This document shows, piece after piece, positions 20,295 to 31,040 of a stretch of DNA of 64,000 nucleotides. The DNA is taken from the NCBI GenBank assembly GCA_009193005.1, contig SDWI01000219.1, positions 197,801 through 261,800 of the forward strand. Direction: 5' to 3'. Both the position numbers and the translations under genes were made by a program. Source of the DNA: Lamellibrachia luymesi. Taxonomy: Eukaryota > Annelida > Polychaeta > Sabellida > Siboglinidae. How positions within the stretch are numbered: the stretch's first letter is position 1; each line of letters starts with the position of its first letter. Below the pieces are notes generated by a model that saw only the letters and a list, made by a program, of their open reading frames with translations, searched no databases and had not been told where the DNA came from.

Positions 20295-23200
20295 ACTTAC
20301 TTATTTACTTACTTAGGCCCTTAACTCCTCCTGGAACATAGGCCATCCACAACATTTTTCCAGCGCCTCCTGTCTTGGGCAATCCTCTCCAGTTGTTGCC
20401 AGCCATTCCCTGTTTGCTTGCTGTCTGCTTCGAGGTCACGCCGCCAGGTGTATTTTGGTCTCCCTCCCTTTCTCTTGCTTTCTCCACGTCAGGACCTGTC
20501 TGGTTATGTTTATGCTTGGCTTTCTCAAGGTGTGGCCAAGTCAACCCCATCTCCTCTTAAGGATCTATATCTCTATTTGGGCTTGGTGTGTTCTATCCCA
20601 GAAGTCTTTGTTACACACCCTGTCCATCCAGTGTATTCGCAGAATTCTTCGCAGGCAATGGTTGACAAATGTCTGGATCCTTATCAGCGTGGTCTTGTTT
20701 ATTCGCCACGTTTCCGCTCCGTACACCAACACGGACTTTACATTTGTGTTAAACAAGCGATTTTTTTTTGTTTCTCCAATTACCTTTGACTTCCACACAT
20801 TTCTCAACAGGTGGAAAGCTACCCTTGCTTTGCTGATCCTTTTCTTTACGTCAGCCTCTGTCCCTCCATGCGTATCCACTATGCTGCCTAGATATCTGAA
20901 ATCTTTGACCTCTTCCAGTGTCTCTCCCTCAAGCATGATTGGTGTTTCGCAAGTAGCATTTGTTCTCAGGATCTTTGTTTTCCTTTTGTTGATTTTCAAC
21001 CCAACCCGCTCTGAAATCAATGCCAGTTCTGTTGTTTTGTCCTGCATCTGCCTATGGCTGTGAGACAGGAGTGCAAGGTCATCCGCAAAGTCCAGGTCAT
21101 CAAGTTGGGTCAGCATCGTCCACTGGATTCCATTTCGTTTCTCCTTGGTTGCTGTTTTCATGACCCAGTCTATGACTAGAATGAAGAGGAATGGTGACAG
21201 TAAGCATCCCTGTCTCACCCCCGTCCTAACCTCAAAGTTCTTTGTAAGTTGACCTTCATGAATGACTCTGCATGACATTCCCTCATAGGAGTTTTTGATC
21301 ATGTTGACTAGTTTCTTGGGCACCCCATAGTGTCTTAGCACTTTCCAGAGTGTCTCCCTGTCCACACTGTCAAAGGCTTTCTCGTAATCAACAAAGTTGA
21401 TGTATAGGGATGAGTTCCATTCGATGGATTGTTCCACTATGATTCGCAGTGTTGCAATCTGGTCAGTACACGATCTGTCCTGCCTGAAGCCTGCTTGCTG
21501 TTCACGCAAAGTTTGGTCCACTTTGCCTTTCATTCTCTCTAGGATTATTCTGTTTAGAATCTTCCCAGGTACTGACAACAACGTGATTCCTCTGTAGTTA
21601 TCACAGCGGCTCAGGTCTCCTTTCTTGGGAATCTTGATAAGGTAACCTTCTTTCCATTCTGCTGGAATTTCTTCTTTTTCCCAGATCTCCTCAAAAAGAC
21701 TGTACAGCATTTCTACTGAAGTATTTACATCTGCCTTTAGTGCTTCTGCAGGGATACCATCAGGGCCTGCTACTTTCCCATTTTTCATATGTGCGATTGC
21801 CTTTTTTATCTCTTCTCTAGTGGGTTTATTACAGTCTATTGGGAGATCTGTCTCAGCTGGTTGGATGTCTGGTTGATTCTGCGGTGCTGGTCTGTTGAGC
21901 AGCTCTTCAAAATGCTCTGCCCATCTGTTAAGCTGTTTGTCTGCCCCCATCAGGACGCTCCCATTTTTGTCTCTGATTGGCCGCTCTGATTTCTTAAACT
22001 TTCCAGCTAACTTCCTTGTTGTATCGTAAAGTTGCTTCATGTTCCTGCTAGCTGCTGCCTTTTCTGCCTCTTGTGCAAGTCCCTCCACGAAGTTCCTTTT
22101 GTCTGTTTTGACACTTTTCTTCACCTCTCTATTTGCTGCTGTGTGCTCTTTCTGAGCTATTACCTTTGCCGCCCTTGTGCGGCTGCTGTTGACTGCTTCC
22201 TTCTTGTCTCTTCTGGTCTGTATTTTCCTCATTGTTTCTACTGAAATCCAGTCTTTCTGTTGGGGTTTCCTTCTGCCAATTATCTCTTCGCATGTGGTGT
22301 TTACTGCATCCTTGATGTGACTCCATTGGCTGTTGATGTCTACTCCCTCATCTTCATCATACAGTTCTTGCAGGACTTTGAATCTATTAGCTAATGCGAC
22401 TTTATATTCTTCTGCTGTGCTTGGATCCTTCAGGAAATCCACATTATATCTTGCCTTTTGTCTTTCTTGTTCTACTCCATTTCTTCTTAGCTTGAGTTTT
22501 AGCCTGGCTGTTACTAGGTGGTGATCAGACGCAACGTCAGCACCTCTCTTCACACGCACGTCTTGTAGTGATCTTCTAAACATTTTGTTTATGCCGATGT
22601 GGTCTATCTGATTTTCAGTGACTTGGTCAGGAGATACCCATGTCGCCTTATGTATTCTTTTGTGTGTGAACACGCTTCCCCCAATCACAATGTTGTTTAT
22701 TGCACAGGCATTCACAAACCGCTCCCCATTGTCATTCATCACACCCAGCCCATGAACCCCCATCACATTTTCATATCCTTGGTTGTCCGATCCAATCTTT
22801 GCATTGAAATCCCCCATAATCAGGTTGATGTTTTTATCCCCTAAATTGCTCATGATATCAAGGAGTTGGTTGTAGAATTCATCTTTGGTTTCGTCAGTCT
22901 TGTCGTTGGTTGGGGCGTAGCACTGCACTATGTTCATTTTAATCCTTTTGTTCTTTGTTCTAAAGGATGCTGTTATGCACCTCGGTCCTCTGGCTTCCCA
23001 GCCAATAAGTGCTCTCTGTGCCTCCTTCCCCAATAAGAGGGCAACCCCCTCTGAGTGAGGGGCATCATCTTCCTCGTGTCCGGAGTATAGTATAATCTCT
23101 CCTGTTGTTAGTCGCAGTGGTCCTGACTGGGTCCATCGGGTTTCGCAGAGCCCGAGTAGAGCGATGTTGAATCTCCGCATTTCTGCTGCCACTTGGGCAG

Positions 23201-23409
23201 TTTTCCCCGCCTCGTACATTGTTCGCACATTCCATATGCCGATGATTAAATTTTTCCTGGTCGAAAGAAGAGTAGTCGGCATTGTGGCTTAGTAGTTTTA
23301 TTTGTTGTGATTGTTTCTGTAACGTTGGGTTTCAGGGTGAGGGTGCTAGACACACGCCCAACCCTCCTCCTTTCTCAGCCGGTCTTGGGACCGTCCATGG
23401 CGGAGTTTC
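20295..23409 (-). mobile_element. RTE-like LINE, nearly full length, nested
   Basis: A 3.1-kb element on the minus strand. Its 5' end starts AACTCCGCCATGGACGG at the duplication. It has a short leader of about 125 bases, one large ORF (20565-23282), and a 3' tail of degenerate (TAAG)n. A single APE-RT ORF, a short leader and a short tandem tail are typical of RTE-like LINEs. The clade assignment is from memory. The ORF is interrupted only near its 3' end, so the insertion is fairly recent compared with the other LINEs in the window. Confidence 0.88.
20565..23282 (-). CDS. LINE endonuclease-reverse transcriptase ORF (905 aa)
   Basis: The N-terminal AP-endonuclease domain covers about residues 10-260. 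It has GIWNVRTM (Asn18), LCETRW (Glu47), CYAPTND, MGDFNAKIG (156-164) and ASDHHLV with the catalytic His near 254. The RT domain covers about 485-760: KNGKVAGPDGIPAEALK, CDNYRGITLLS, VDYEKAFDSVD (Asp632), GVRQGCLLSPFLF and the catalytic FADD at 732-735. A C-terminal RYLGSIVD / YGAETW region follows. The protein drives target-primed retrotransposition in cis. The frame stops at a TAG in the sequence that normally continues. Beyond it, a TGA and a one-base shift separate a further conserved stretch (RRDLEADSKQTGNGW, then ERIAQDRRRWKNVV, ending about 20330). The core is intact but the C terminus is lost. Confidence 0.93.
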   Translation of the reverse strand: MPTTLLSTRKNLIIGIWNVRTMYEAGKTAQVAAEMRRFNIALLGLCETRWTQSGPLRLTTGEIILYSGHEEDDAPHSEGVALLLGKEAQRALIGWEARGPRCITASFRTKNKRIKMNIVQCYAPTNDKTDETKDEFYNQLLDIMSNLGDKNINLIMGDFNAKIGSDNQGYENVMGVHGLGVMNDNGERFVNACAINNIVIGGSVFTHKRIHKATWVSPDQVTENQIDHIGINKMFRRSLQDVRVKRGADVASDHHLVTARLKLKLRRNGVEQERQKARYNVDFLKDPSTAEEYKVALANRFKVLQELYDEDEGVDINSQWSHIKDAVNTTCEEIIGRRKPQQKDWISVETMRKIQTRRDKKEAVNSSRTRAAKVIAQKEHTAANREVKKSVKTDKRNFVEGLAQEAEKAAASRNMKQLYDTTRKLAGKFKKSERPIRDKNGSVLMGADKQLNRWAEHFEELLNRPAPQNQPDIQPAETDLPIDCNKPTREEIKKAIAHMKNGKVAGPDGIPAEALKADVNTSVEMLYSLFEEIWEKEEIPAEWKEGYLIKIPKKGDLSRCDNYRGITLLSVPGKILNRIILERMKGKVDQTLREQQAGFRQDRSCTDQIATLRIIVEQSIEWNSSLYINFVDYEKAFDSVDRETLWKVLRHYGVPKKLVNMIKNSYEGMSCRVIHEGQLTKNFEVRTGVRQGCLLSPFLFILVIDWVMKTATKEKRNGIQWTMLTQLDDLDFADDLALLSHSHRQMQDKTTELALISERVGLKINKRKTKILRTNATCETPIMLEGETLEEVKDFRYLGSIVDTHGGTEADVKKRISKARVAFHLLRNVWKSKVIGETKKNRLFNTNVKSVLVYGAETWRINKTTLIRIQTFVNHCLRRILRIHWMDRVCNKDFWDRTHQAQIEI

Positions 23410-23422
23410 TCTCCCCCTGCAT
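23410..23422. repeat. Target-site duplication, upstream copy
   Basis: TCTCCCCCTGCAT, one base longer than the partner at 20283-20294. Removing the insert and one copy rejoins the outer LINE endonuclease sequence. Confidence 0.75.
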
Positions 23423-23950
23423 GCAGCATCTTAAATCCTTCACCTAGGTTCACTGCTCTGTCCCCTTTCCACTTCGTTTCTTGGACCCCCAACACCAAGA
23501 GCTGCCTCCTCTTCATAAGCTCAACCACCTCCGCTCTTTTCAGTCATTGTACCCACGATGCCGGCTGTTCGACTCCCCAGGTCTTCGCTGATTTCTCGCT
23601 AGTGCCTGAATCCCAGCGCGTCGGTTCCTCCCGCACGCGCCAGCCAATCTCGTAATTACTAAGTGGCATGGCATGTAATTTGGGTCATTTAGTCGAACCC
23701 CATGGCGCTGCCCATGCTGACCCGTGTTGTGGGTATGTCTTCCAGGTTTTCCTTCCTCTAGATCATCGTCTTCCATGACTAGTGGACTTGACCTGCCCAT
23801 GTTTTGAAATCGGAGTTTTTCTTTTCCTAGACCCACTGCCTGCCAAGGCTAATGAGTTGGGTCTACCCAGGTTTTAGAATCAGTGTTGTCCTTCTCCTAG
23901 ATCCCTAGTATGTTAGCCTGGGGCCGTAAGGTGCCCATTTACTCTTGTAA
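23423..23950 (-). mobile_element. Outer LINE, upstream part (leader and N-terminal endonuclease)
   Basis: Minus-strand reading includes ELMKRRQLLVLGVQETKWKG followed by GEGFKMLHAGGE, the typical start of an endonuclease with the QET Glu motif. A leader upstream holds two similar passages (TTTTGAAATC.GAGTTTTTCTTTTCCTAGA and TTTTAGAATCAGTG..CTCCTAGA), so it may have tandem-like units. It is continuous in sense with 20282-19150 once the RTE-like insert is removed. The exact 5' end was not determined. Confidence 0.7.
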
Positions 23951-25600
23951 AATTTACGCAGTGTTGTTACCGTTACACAAACACTTAACATTGGCGTTCT
24001 GATTGTCAAGGCTTATTTACATATATTGGATAATGGTACCTGCCTGCCAATTCGCTTTGTTTGAGAGAGGACCACCCTGCCGCTTGAATGAGGGGCTAAA
24101 TGTAGTTTTTAGCCCAAAGCTTTACCAATTAATTATATCGCCTTCTAGGTTTAAAAAAGGGAGTTCGGGGAAGTGTTCGATTCTGTAGGATTGAGCCGTT
24201 CTGCTCAATGTTAAGACCATATGAAGAGGTAAGGCCAGGCAAGCATGGATCTGTCCCATATTTGTCTAACCCACAATGTGTGAGTCATTGATTAAGACAC
24301 ATTCTCCAGATGGTTGCATATCTCAGTCAGTCGTGATCCAGCTCTACTATACAAGCAACAAATGTTGCGTTGTTTTCCACTAGCTACATGTAAAAAGGAG
24401 CCTTGGATTCACGATTACCCATCTGAGATATGGAACAACACATAACAGGCACGATCGTATGGTGATATCGCACATGCACAAAGGTGTGACCAGTTGAAAT
24501 TAGTGGAAATGACCAATGACTTTGAGTTATGAGTGCAGATTGTTCAAGTTTCCCAGTAAGGAACAAAACAACAATAACTGTAGAAAATGGTATTCATACA
24601 CGATGATATCGTCAAGAAAATTTAGTAAATAATGCTAAGTGACAAATCATGATAATAATGCAAATACAACATATGATGCTACAATATATGTGTCTTAATA
24701 TGGTCAATGACTTACTACTCACTATATCGAATTACTTGGATTATTTGGCAAATATAAAATAGCGTACACTATTGGAACGATGTGAATATGTTTTGCAGCA
24801 ACATGTGCTTTAGCTTGGAGTACAAGTATGCACATGTAGGTAGATAGGCATTTATATGTCAGTGATATATCTCGGTAAATATATATGTATATAATTAGGT
24901 GTTCTAATATTTCCATTTTAAATACTTTTTTTACTCTCCGGTATCCCACAACCTGCTTACGATTTCCTACATTTTGAAATATATATATATATATATATAT
25001 GTGAAATTGATAACGCATGATATTGACATAAAAAGGGAGTGTCGTGTAGAAATGTCGGTTAGCTGTATTCCGCATTGACAGCTGACCGACCCGGTTCTCT
25101 TGGCTGCTGATGAGTAGCCCAATACGCAAGTAGCCGCTCCCATCTGGTGTGGGGTCGGTTAGTCAGCATCACGAGCGTTTGTAATGATAATTATTTTGCT
25201 ATATGAACAATAATTATCATAGAAACCTGCGACCGGAAATCGTGTATTATAAACATACATAGCCACTGTTGAGATTTGTTCTGAATGTGATATTATGCAG
25301 AGAACATGTGCACAGATGTACCAAATCTAAGTTCAATTTATATAAGTTTTAGTATTTTTTTATCGCCTACTAAGACTAGAATACATGTCTGATCACCATA
25401 TCTCGTGAAAGTGGGCAGGTAAAATGGGAGATATCAAAGCTATCACGGATACAGTTAGTCTATGTCGAATGTAGTCACTCATGTGCCCGCCAGGCTAACG
25501 TGTGAATCATGTTATAACTATAACTATAACTTTTATGTTATAACTATATGAACGTAGTAATATCACATACAATTATTCAATACATATGAAAAAGATTAAC
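23951..25600. other. No gene recognised
   Basis: AT-rich with an (AT)n run at about 24979-25001. Short frames only. The block 25440-25500 (ggagatatcaaagctatcacggatacagttagtct) recurs inverted near 36165-36215, so a small dispersed repeat is present. Confidence 0.4.
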
Positions 25601-26690
25601 ATTTATTTTGTTATTTGCGATAGCGCAATATGGTTTACACCGCAGTATGTTTCATGCATGTGTGCGAACCTAACATGTGACATTGTTTGGAATATTGTTA
25701 ACACATTTACTACGCCATATTTAACGTAAACTCGTTTTTGAACAGTTATGATACAACGGTATGTCTTGGGTGGAATCTTGGCTGCCGTTTTCGCAGAAAG
25801 CATATACCAACACAGGAAGAGTAACAAGTCAGGACTTGGTGACAGTATGTCTAAAGATATCTGTTTGGGTGATAATTGTTTTCATCCACTCGCCGGGCTT
25901 TGAGAAAAAAAATCGTACAGTACTGTTGACTGTTCAGCCAAGCGTGTCGCCAGCTTGAGCCGCGCCCACATCTGTGATTCTGACAAAGGGGGGACGTGGT
26001 CCTCGAAGCCAAATGCTTTCTCTCTTCCAAAATAATAAATTCTCATACATTTATTTTCAGAAACCGACACACACCGACATTCAGATATAGGGGTAAGACC
26101 CAAACATGTAGTGCACAGATCACGTATGTCTGATGTTTTAAGCACAACACCACCATTTTAAACACATGGTTAAATGTGCAATATGCTTTTGAATCACACA
26201 CTCTATACAACTATGACCAAAATTACAAAACTAAATAAAAGCCTACAAATCCTTGATCCACAGTGCCGCTCATATGATAACGTTAATAATGTTAATTATG
26301 TAGTGGCGCCCCCTGGCGAAATACCAACCCAACGTTGCAAAGTAGATCTAACAATAGTGATTGGAAATGGTTGAAAACTCAAATTAGGAATCAGCAGCGC
26401 ATTTGGCAAGACGGTTTTGAAAAGAATTTCTACCCCAGGGCACAGTAAAGTGAGCATAGTGGGAGAGAGATGGAGATAAGTGGAGAAAGCGGGAGAGATG
26501 CAGAATGAGACGAAGCGAAGGGGAGGGAGAGGAGAGAGGGTCCGTGAATAAAGTAACAAAAGGACTTCTCACTACAGAAGCAAACTGATATATACGCATT
26601 CATCGAAATATCATTGTCAAAATTACAAGACAAACACACGTCTGATGCCAGAATTTTTATTAATATGTTCATAAAAGCGTCTATGTTTTA
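25600..26690 (+). repeat. Dispersed family copy in left arm of the 26-32 kb inverted duplication
   Basis: Positions 25630-25820 match 18560-18760. Positions 25830-26080 match 5350-5620 (gggtgataattgttttcatcc, gggctttgag, cgtacag, cagccaagcgtgtcg, tgtgattctgacaaaggggg). The core is gtagtggcgccccctggcga near 26303. Positions 26400-26690 match 31170-31390 inverted, including the GAGA-rich stretch 26450-26545 and acatattaataa. The match to 31170-31990 makes this the outer part of one palindrome arm. Confidence 0.65.
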
Positions 26691-26699
26691 AAATGTTTA

Positions 26700-27289
26700 G
26701 AATCTCCAATTTATATAGGTGATGAAAACAATATCAGTGCGACCCATGCACTCATTTGTACTGAAAAAACATGTGCAAATGCAACCAAATTTTATTCTTC
26801 AGCTATGAATATATCCACCAAACACATTCTCTCTGATTGGCTGGTAATGTCCTGTAAAACCACTAACACAGGAGAATGGCTATTCTTTTTCGAATTAATA
26901 AAAAAAGCCGTCTTTACGGGATATCTTCTTTCTGGAATACTGCGTCTACGTTATGCTACCAATACGTACAGAGGCGTGTAGCAACGCAGTGAAGACACAA
27001 ACTTGAGAGTCACACGTAACATTCGGTTCAGTTCGCTGGTCGAGCATTTGTTCAACTACTATTGTACCAATGGTGGCGCAGTTATCACATGTGGGCCCTT
27101 ATGTCGTTGGACTTGTACGAAACTGTAGAGTTACACGTTCGTTCATAAAATATACATTGCTACTTGAACAACTAATATGGTTATCTATACATATGCTTAA
27201 ACGTGAAAACTCTTTTGTATTTCCTTCACAGCTATTTGACGAAAATTGCTGCTACATTGTGTTTGCCTATGCAAATGTGTATTGTCCCC
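26700..27289. other. Insert private to one palindrome arm, no gene recognised
   Basis: The inverted partner passes directly from its equivalent of 27570 to its equivalent of 26690 (around 31170). The stretch 26700-27570, with the minisatellite at its end, is therefore an insertion here or a deletion there. Confidence 0.45.
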
Positions 27290-27570
27290 TCCGTACTGTT
27301 GGTGCTTCACCTGTGTTAGTGTCTTGAGTAAAGGTGTATTGTCCCCTCCGTGCTGTAGGTGCTTCACCTGCGTTAGTGTCTTGAGTAAATGTGTATTGTC
27401 CCCTCCGTGCTGTAGATGCTTCACCTGTGTTAGTGTCTTGAGTAAATGTGCATTGTCCCCTCCGTGCTGTAGGTGCTTCACCTGTGTTAGTGTCTTGAGT
27501 AAATGTGTATTGTCCCCTCCGTGCTGTAGATGCTTCACCTGTGTTAGTGTCTTGAGTAAATGTAAATCCA
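27290..27570. repeat. 57-bp minisatellite, five copies
   Basis: GCTTCACCTG recurs at 27304, 27361, 27418 and onwards, each unit holding GTTAGTGTCTTGAGTAAATG and GTCCCCTCCGTGCTGTAG. Because 57 is a multiple of three, frames stay open on both strands. These are not genes. Confidence 0.93.
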
Positions 27571-27839
27571 CATATGTACGTGACGAATACAATCAGTCAG
27601 CTGTGGTTCTTAAAATTACTGTTTAACAAGCATCAGTATATGCGTTGAAACGTTACATAAAGCACGTGTACGTAAGTAAATCTAACCATATGTTGATGAA
27701 TTTCATGTAGAGAAATCTGTCATTTAAACCTAATTTTAAAGCAAAGCCTTGTGCAAAGAAAGTGATAATTTGGCAAAATAATCAGACAGACGGTGCAGAT
27801 AGTGTGACGCAACGATCGACACGCTAAGCCACACTTCAT

Positions 27840-28276
27840 CTACTTGTCGTTGCTGCTGTCAGCCTGCGACGGAGCGACGCTGGGCGGCGCAGTGGCTCCT
27901 TCTAGTGTTACCGCCTGTACGTCGCCGCTTGGATTGGCGCCGTAGACAGGGTTGTCGTAGCCAAGGCTGTCATAAGCGGGCGGCAGGGACTCCGGATGTG
28001 GAGGCGGCTTCATCTGCAACGGTCCTGCCGCTGCGGCTCCCTGTGGGTTGGCCCCAGGTAGCGGAACTCCCGCAGACATGTACACGCCCTGTCCACTGTA
28101 CGTGGCGTACGGCACCACGACGGATTCGTACGGCGACTGTAACGACAGGTTCGGCGGCGTCTGGCGCTGACGATTCTTACTCATCTGCCGCAGCTTAGTG
28201 GCGAGCAGAGCCCCCGCAATCACCAGCAGAATCAGGAAAAAGCCAACTAGGCCAAAGACGAGACTGAACTTCTTGG
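27840..28276 (-). CDS. Last coding exon of a single-pass membrane protein (copy 1, intact)
   Basis: The minus-strand exon starts after the acceptor TGTGTTTCAG (phase 1 judged from the frame) and ends at TAG (27840). It encodes one hydrophobic helix, LVFGLVGFFLILLVIAGALLA, then a basic stop-transfer stretch (KLRQMSKNRQRQ), and a Pro/Tyr-rich tail of about 110 residues. The tail holds a PPAY motif (LPPAYDSLGY), a class of motif bound by WW domains, directly followed by YDNPVYGANP, an NPxY motif of the kind bound by PTB adaptors and clathrin machinery. The layout fits the transmembrane and cytoplasmic end of a type I receptor. The upstream extracellular exons are not found, and I do not recognise the protein. 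Related exons lie at 30701 (broken) and 54027. Frame-keeping here argues for a real gene. Confidence 0.6.
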
Positions 28277-29084
28277 CTGAAACACACGGCACATTATATA
28301 CTATACTAACTCATCAACGAAACAATGGTGAAATCGGCTGGCTATTTGTTGAATGCAAGCAGTAGAAAGTAAAACACAGTATTACGCCCGCCGCACACTA
28401 CACGACACACCGACAACGCGACCCTGCCAGACGTCGTGGAAGAATCTTGACGAATCTTGAACAATCTAGTTTCACCATAACTTTCCCTTTTGCTGTGACA
28501 TTTTCACGACAACCCGTCGTGAAACTATGACGATACTGGCGATTGTTTCATACTCATCCAAATGGCGACGAAGAAATGTAGCAAAATTAGAAGAAGAAAG
28601 CAAAAGATTGTGAGGCTTGTTAGTCTGGCTCCATTACTGGTAGGCAAAGGCGACGTAAGCGTGAACGTATGACAAAAATGATGTACACAGATACTTGGTA
28701 GAGAAGATGCTACCACAAGGAGCCTTCAACAACCTGCTCGTTGAACTAGCGGTGATGAATATTACTATGCGTATTTTCCCTCACTGCCAGTGCTTTGGTC
28801 TTGCCGTTCTTTTTGGAATAGGATGTGCATGAACATCCAAACAAACAGGGTTGCATACGCCAGAGACCACTCAGCTCGCTTCCCTTCTCGTCCAACCAAA
28901 TATCTGCCATCTTAACAATGTTCTTTGTACGACTGCGAGTCACATGATTGAACTTATGCACACGACTAGTTCGCATAGCCTTGTAACCTAAATGTTCAGC
29001 CTCCACGACGATCCACGATGCGGCAAAAAAACATGTCCACGAAGTTCGTAGACCTGTCGTGAGCCGAACCACACTACACGGCAA

Positions 29085-30213
29085 TCCGACTGTACACCTT
29101 CAGCTTGGTCTGTAGACTAATGCCTCTTCTGTTCCAGACATTGGCAGGTAGTCTGCCGAAGGTCGCGCTGGCCGTTACAATTCTGACGTTCACCTCGTCA
29201 TCAATGGTGACATTTTGAGACAGTGTGCTGCCAAGATAGGTGAACCTGTTCACTGCACTGAGGCTTTGACCGTTGACTGTAATGTTGGGCTCAACATAGG
29301 GTTTCCCTGGGGCCGGCTGGTGCAGTACTTCAGTCTTCTTTTTGCTGATGGTGAGACAGAAGTTTGTGCAGGCTATGGAAAATTTGTCTACGCTGCGTTG
29401 CATATCTGCTTCTGAGCCGGCGTTGAGGGCACATTCATCAGCAAACAGGAAGTCCCTGATGATGTCTGTCTTGACCTTGGTTTTTGCTTCAAGCCTCCTG
29501 AGGTTGAACAACTTGCCATCTGTACGGTACCTGAGGTCGATTTCAACGTCACCGTTTCTGAAAGCGTCAGTCAGCATTGCGGAAAACATGAGGCTGAACT
29601 GTGTTGGTGCCAAGACGCAGCCCTGCTTGATGCCGTTAGAGACAGGAAATGGCTCAGATGTCTCACCGTTGTCCTGAACTAGTGGTTTCATGACAGCGTG
29701 GAACTGCTGCACCATGGAGATGAACTTCCGTGGGCATCCGTGCTTGGCCATGATCTTCCACAGACCCTCTCTACTAACCGCATCGAAGGCCGTGGTCAGG
29801 TCGACATAGGTAGAGAACAGGTCAGAGTTCTGCTCCTGACATTTCTCTTGCAGCTGCCTTGCAGCAAACACCATGTCGGTGGTCCCGCGCTCTTTCCGGA
29901 ATCCACACTGGCTCTCTGGTAGGAGTCCCTGGTCAAGGTGCGTTGTGAGACGGCTAAGCAGGATCCTGGCAAGTATCTTGCCTGCAATGGAGAGCAAATA
30001 TATACCTCGGTAGTTGTCGCAGACCTGATGATTTCCTTTTCGCTTGTACAGGCGTATGATAGAAGCATCTTTGAACTCCTGGGGGATCGTCTCCTGCTGC
30101 CACATGAGTAGAAACAGCTGATGGAGCTTTTCAGTCAAAGCTGAGCCACCTTCCTTGTAGACCCCGACTGGAATGGAATCTGAACCAGGAGCCTTGCCAC
30201 TGGAGAGCAGACG
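29085..30213 (-). pseudogene. LINE reverse transcriptase fragment inside the Harbinger element
   Basis: About 375 codons are uninterrupted: SSGKAPGSDSIPVGVYK, CDNYRGIYLLSIAGKILARI, FRKERGTTDMVFAARQLQEK, YVDLTTAFDAVSREGLWKI, GIKQGCVLAPTQFSLMFSAM, and FLFADECALNAG. The catalytic pair, normally FADD, reads FADE, so activity would be reduced or lost. There is no endonuclease part. The 5' side ends at the ACAT/ACGT microsatellite. The 3' side stops within the connection region (TKLKVYS) at the Harbinger inner repeat. The clade is not assigned. Confidence 0.88.
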
Positions 30214-30416
30214 TACATACATACATACATACATACATACATACATACATACATACATACATACATACATACGTACGTACGTACGTACGTACGTACGTAC
30301 GTACGTACGTACGTACATTCATACAAACGTACGTACGTACATACATACATACATACATATATACATACATACATACATACATACATACATACATACATAC
30401 ATACATACATACATAC
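30214..30416. repeat. (ACAT)n/(ACGT)n tetranucleotide microsatellite
   Basis: Blocks of ACAT flank blocks of ACGT, which is self-complementary, giving a potential long hairpin. The open frame of the neighbouring RT runs through it as YVRT/YVCM repeats, which is not protein sequence. Confidence 0.97.
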
Positions 30417-30700
30417 ACGAACGTCGTGGACATGGTTTTCGTCGCATCGTGGATCGTCGTAGAGGCTGCACATTTAGGCCACGAATAGCGTGTATCGCGA
30501 CTTATGGTGAGTCGAGATTCTTCCACGACATCTGGGAGGGTCGCATTGTCGTCGCGTCGTGTGGTGTGCGGCGGACTTTACACGGCGTTTCACTATATAG
30601 TGTTTGCAGTGTAACCCTAATCATTTAACAAATAGCCAGTCCAAGTCACAATTGCATCGTAGATCAAGTAGTGTAGTATATAATGTGCAGTGTGTTTCAG

Positions 30701-31040
30701 TCAAGAAGTACCTTGTGCCATTATCCTCGTTGGATTTTGCCTGCTTTTGTTAGTGATCGCCGTGAAGTTGAGAAAGATTCTTCAGCGCCAGACGCCGGTA
30801 AACGGCGGGTACATGTCGGTTCGATTAGAAGGAGCCACTGCGCAGTCTAGCGTCGTTTCGTCGCGGCCTGATGGTAGCAACGACAAAAAGATGACGTATG
30901 ACTTAGCGTGTGAATCGTTGCGCGTCACAGCATATAATTCGTCTGTCGGAGAGTTCTGTAAAATTTTCACTTTCTTTGATAATACTATCACTTCAAATTC
31001 AGGTTTCAATGACAGATTTCTCTGTCATCGAAACATTTAG
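30701..31040 (+). pseudogene. Membrane-protein last exon, copy 2 (broken)
   Basis: The acceptor TGTGTTTCAG (30691-30700) and upstream sequence (caaatagccag.cc, atcgtagatcaa.tagtgt) match copies 1 and 3. After the acceptor the reading frame shifts within the helix-coding part (VGFCLLLLVIAVKLRK). The tail between QRQTPVNG and YMSVRLEGATAQS lacks the PPAY and NPVY region through an internal deletion. The original stop is lost after SNDK. The 3' flank up to AATAAA (31200-31205) matches the flank of copy 1. Dead copy, in inverted orientation to 27840-28276. Confidence 0.7.

Larger units (their letters stand above)
28385..30577. mobile_element. PIF/Harbinger-type element with about 65-bp inverted ends and TTA duplications
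   Basis: The left end (CCGCCGCACACTACACGACA from 28388) matches the reverse complement of the right end (CCGCCGCACACCACACGACG read from 30574). Matching continues through GCGACCCT.CCAGA.GTCGTGG and AAGAATCT. TTA lies immediately outside both ends (28382-28384 and 30578-30580), the target-site signature of PIF/Harbinger. An inner inverted pair (28985-29055 and 30419-30485, GACGATCCACGATG) flanks the LINE fragment. Frames near 28690-28790 read GAFNNLLVELAV and, shifted, EYYYAYF, which is weakly like the N-terminal part of Harbinger proteins. The transposase core is absent, so the element is non-autonomous and composite. Confidence 0.78.

Noticed and set aside
27197..27626. Open frames on both strands (131 and 126 codons)
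   Set aside because: The 57-bp repeat is a multiple of three, so frames stay open in both directions. Composition is repeat-derived.
30131..30628. Tyr/Val/Met and Thr/Ile/His repeat proteins
   Set aside because: Translations of ACAT/ACGT tetranucleotide repeats.
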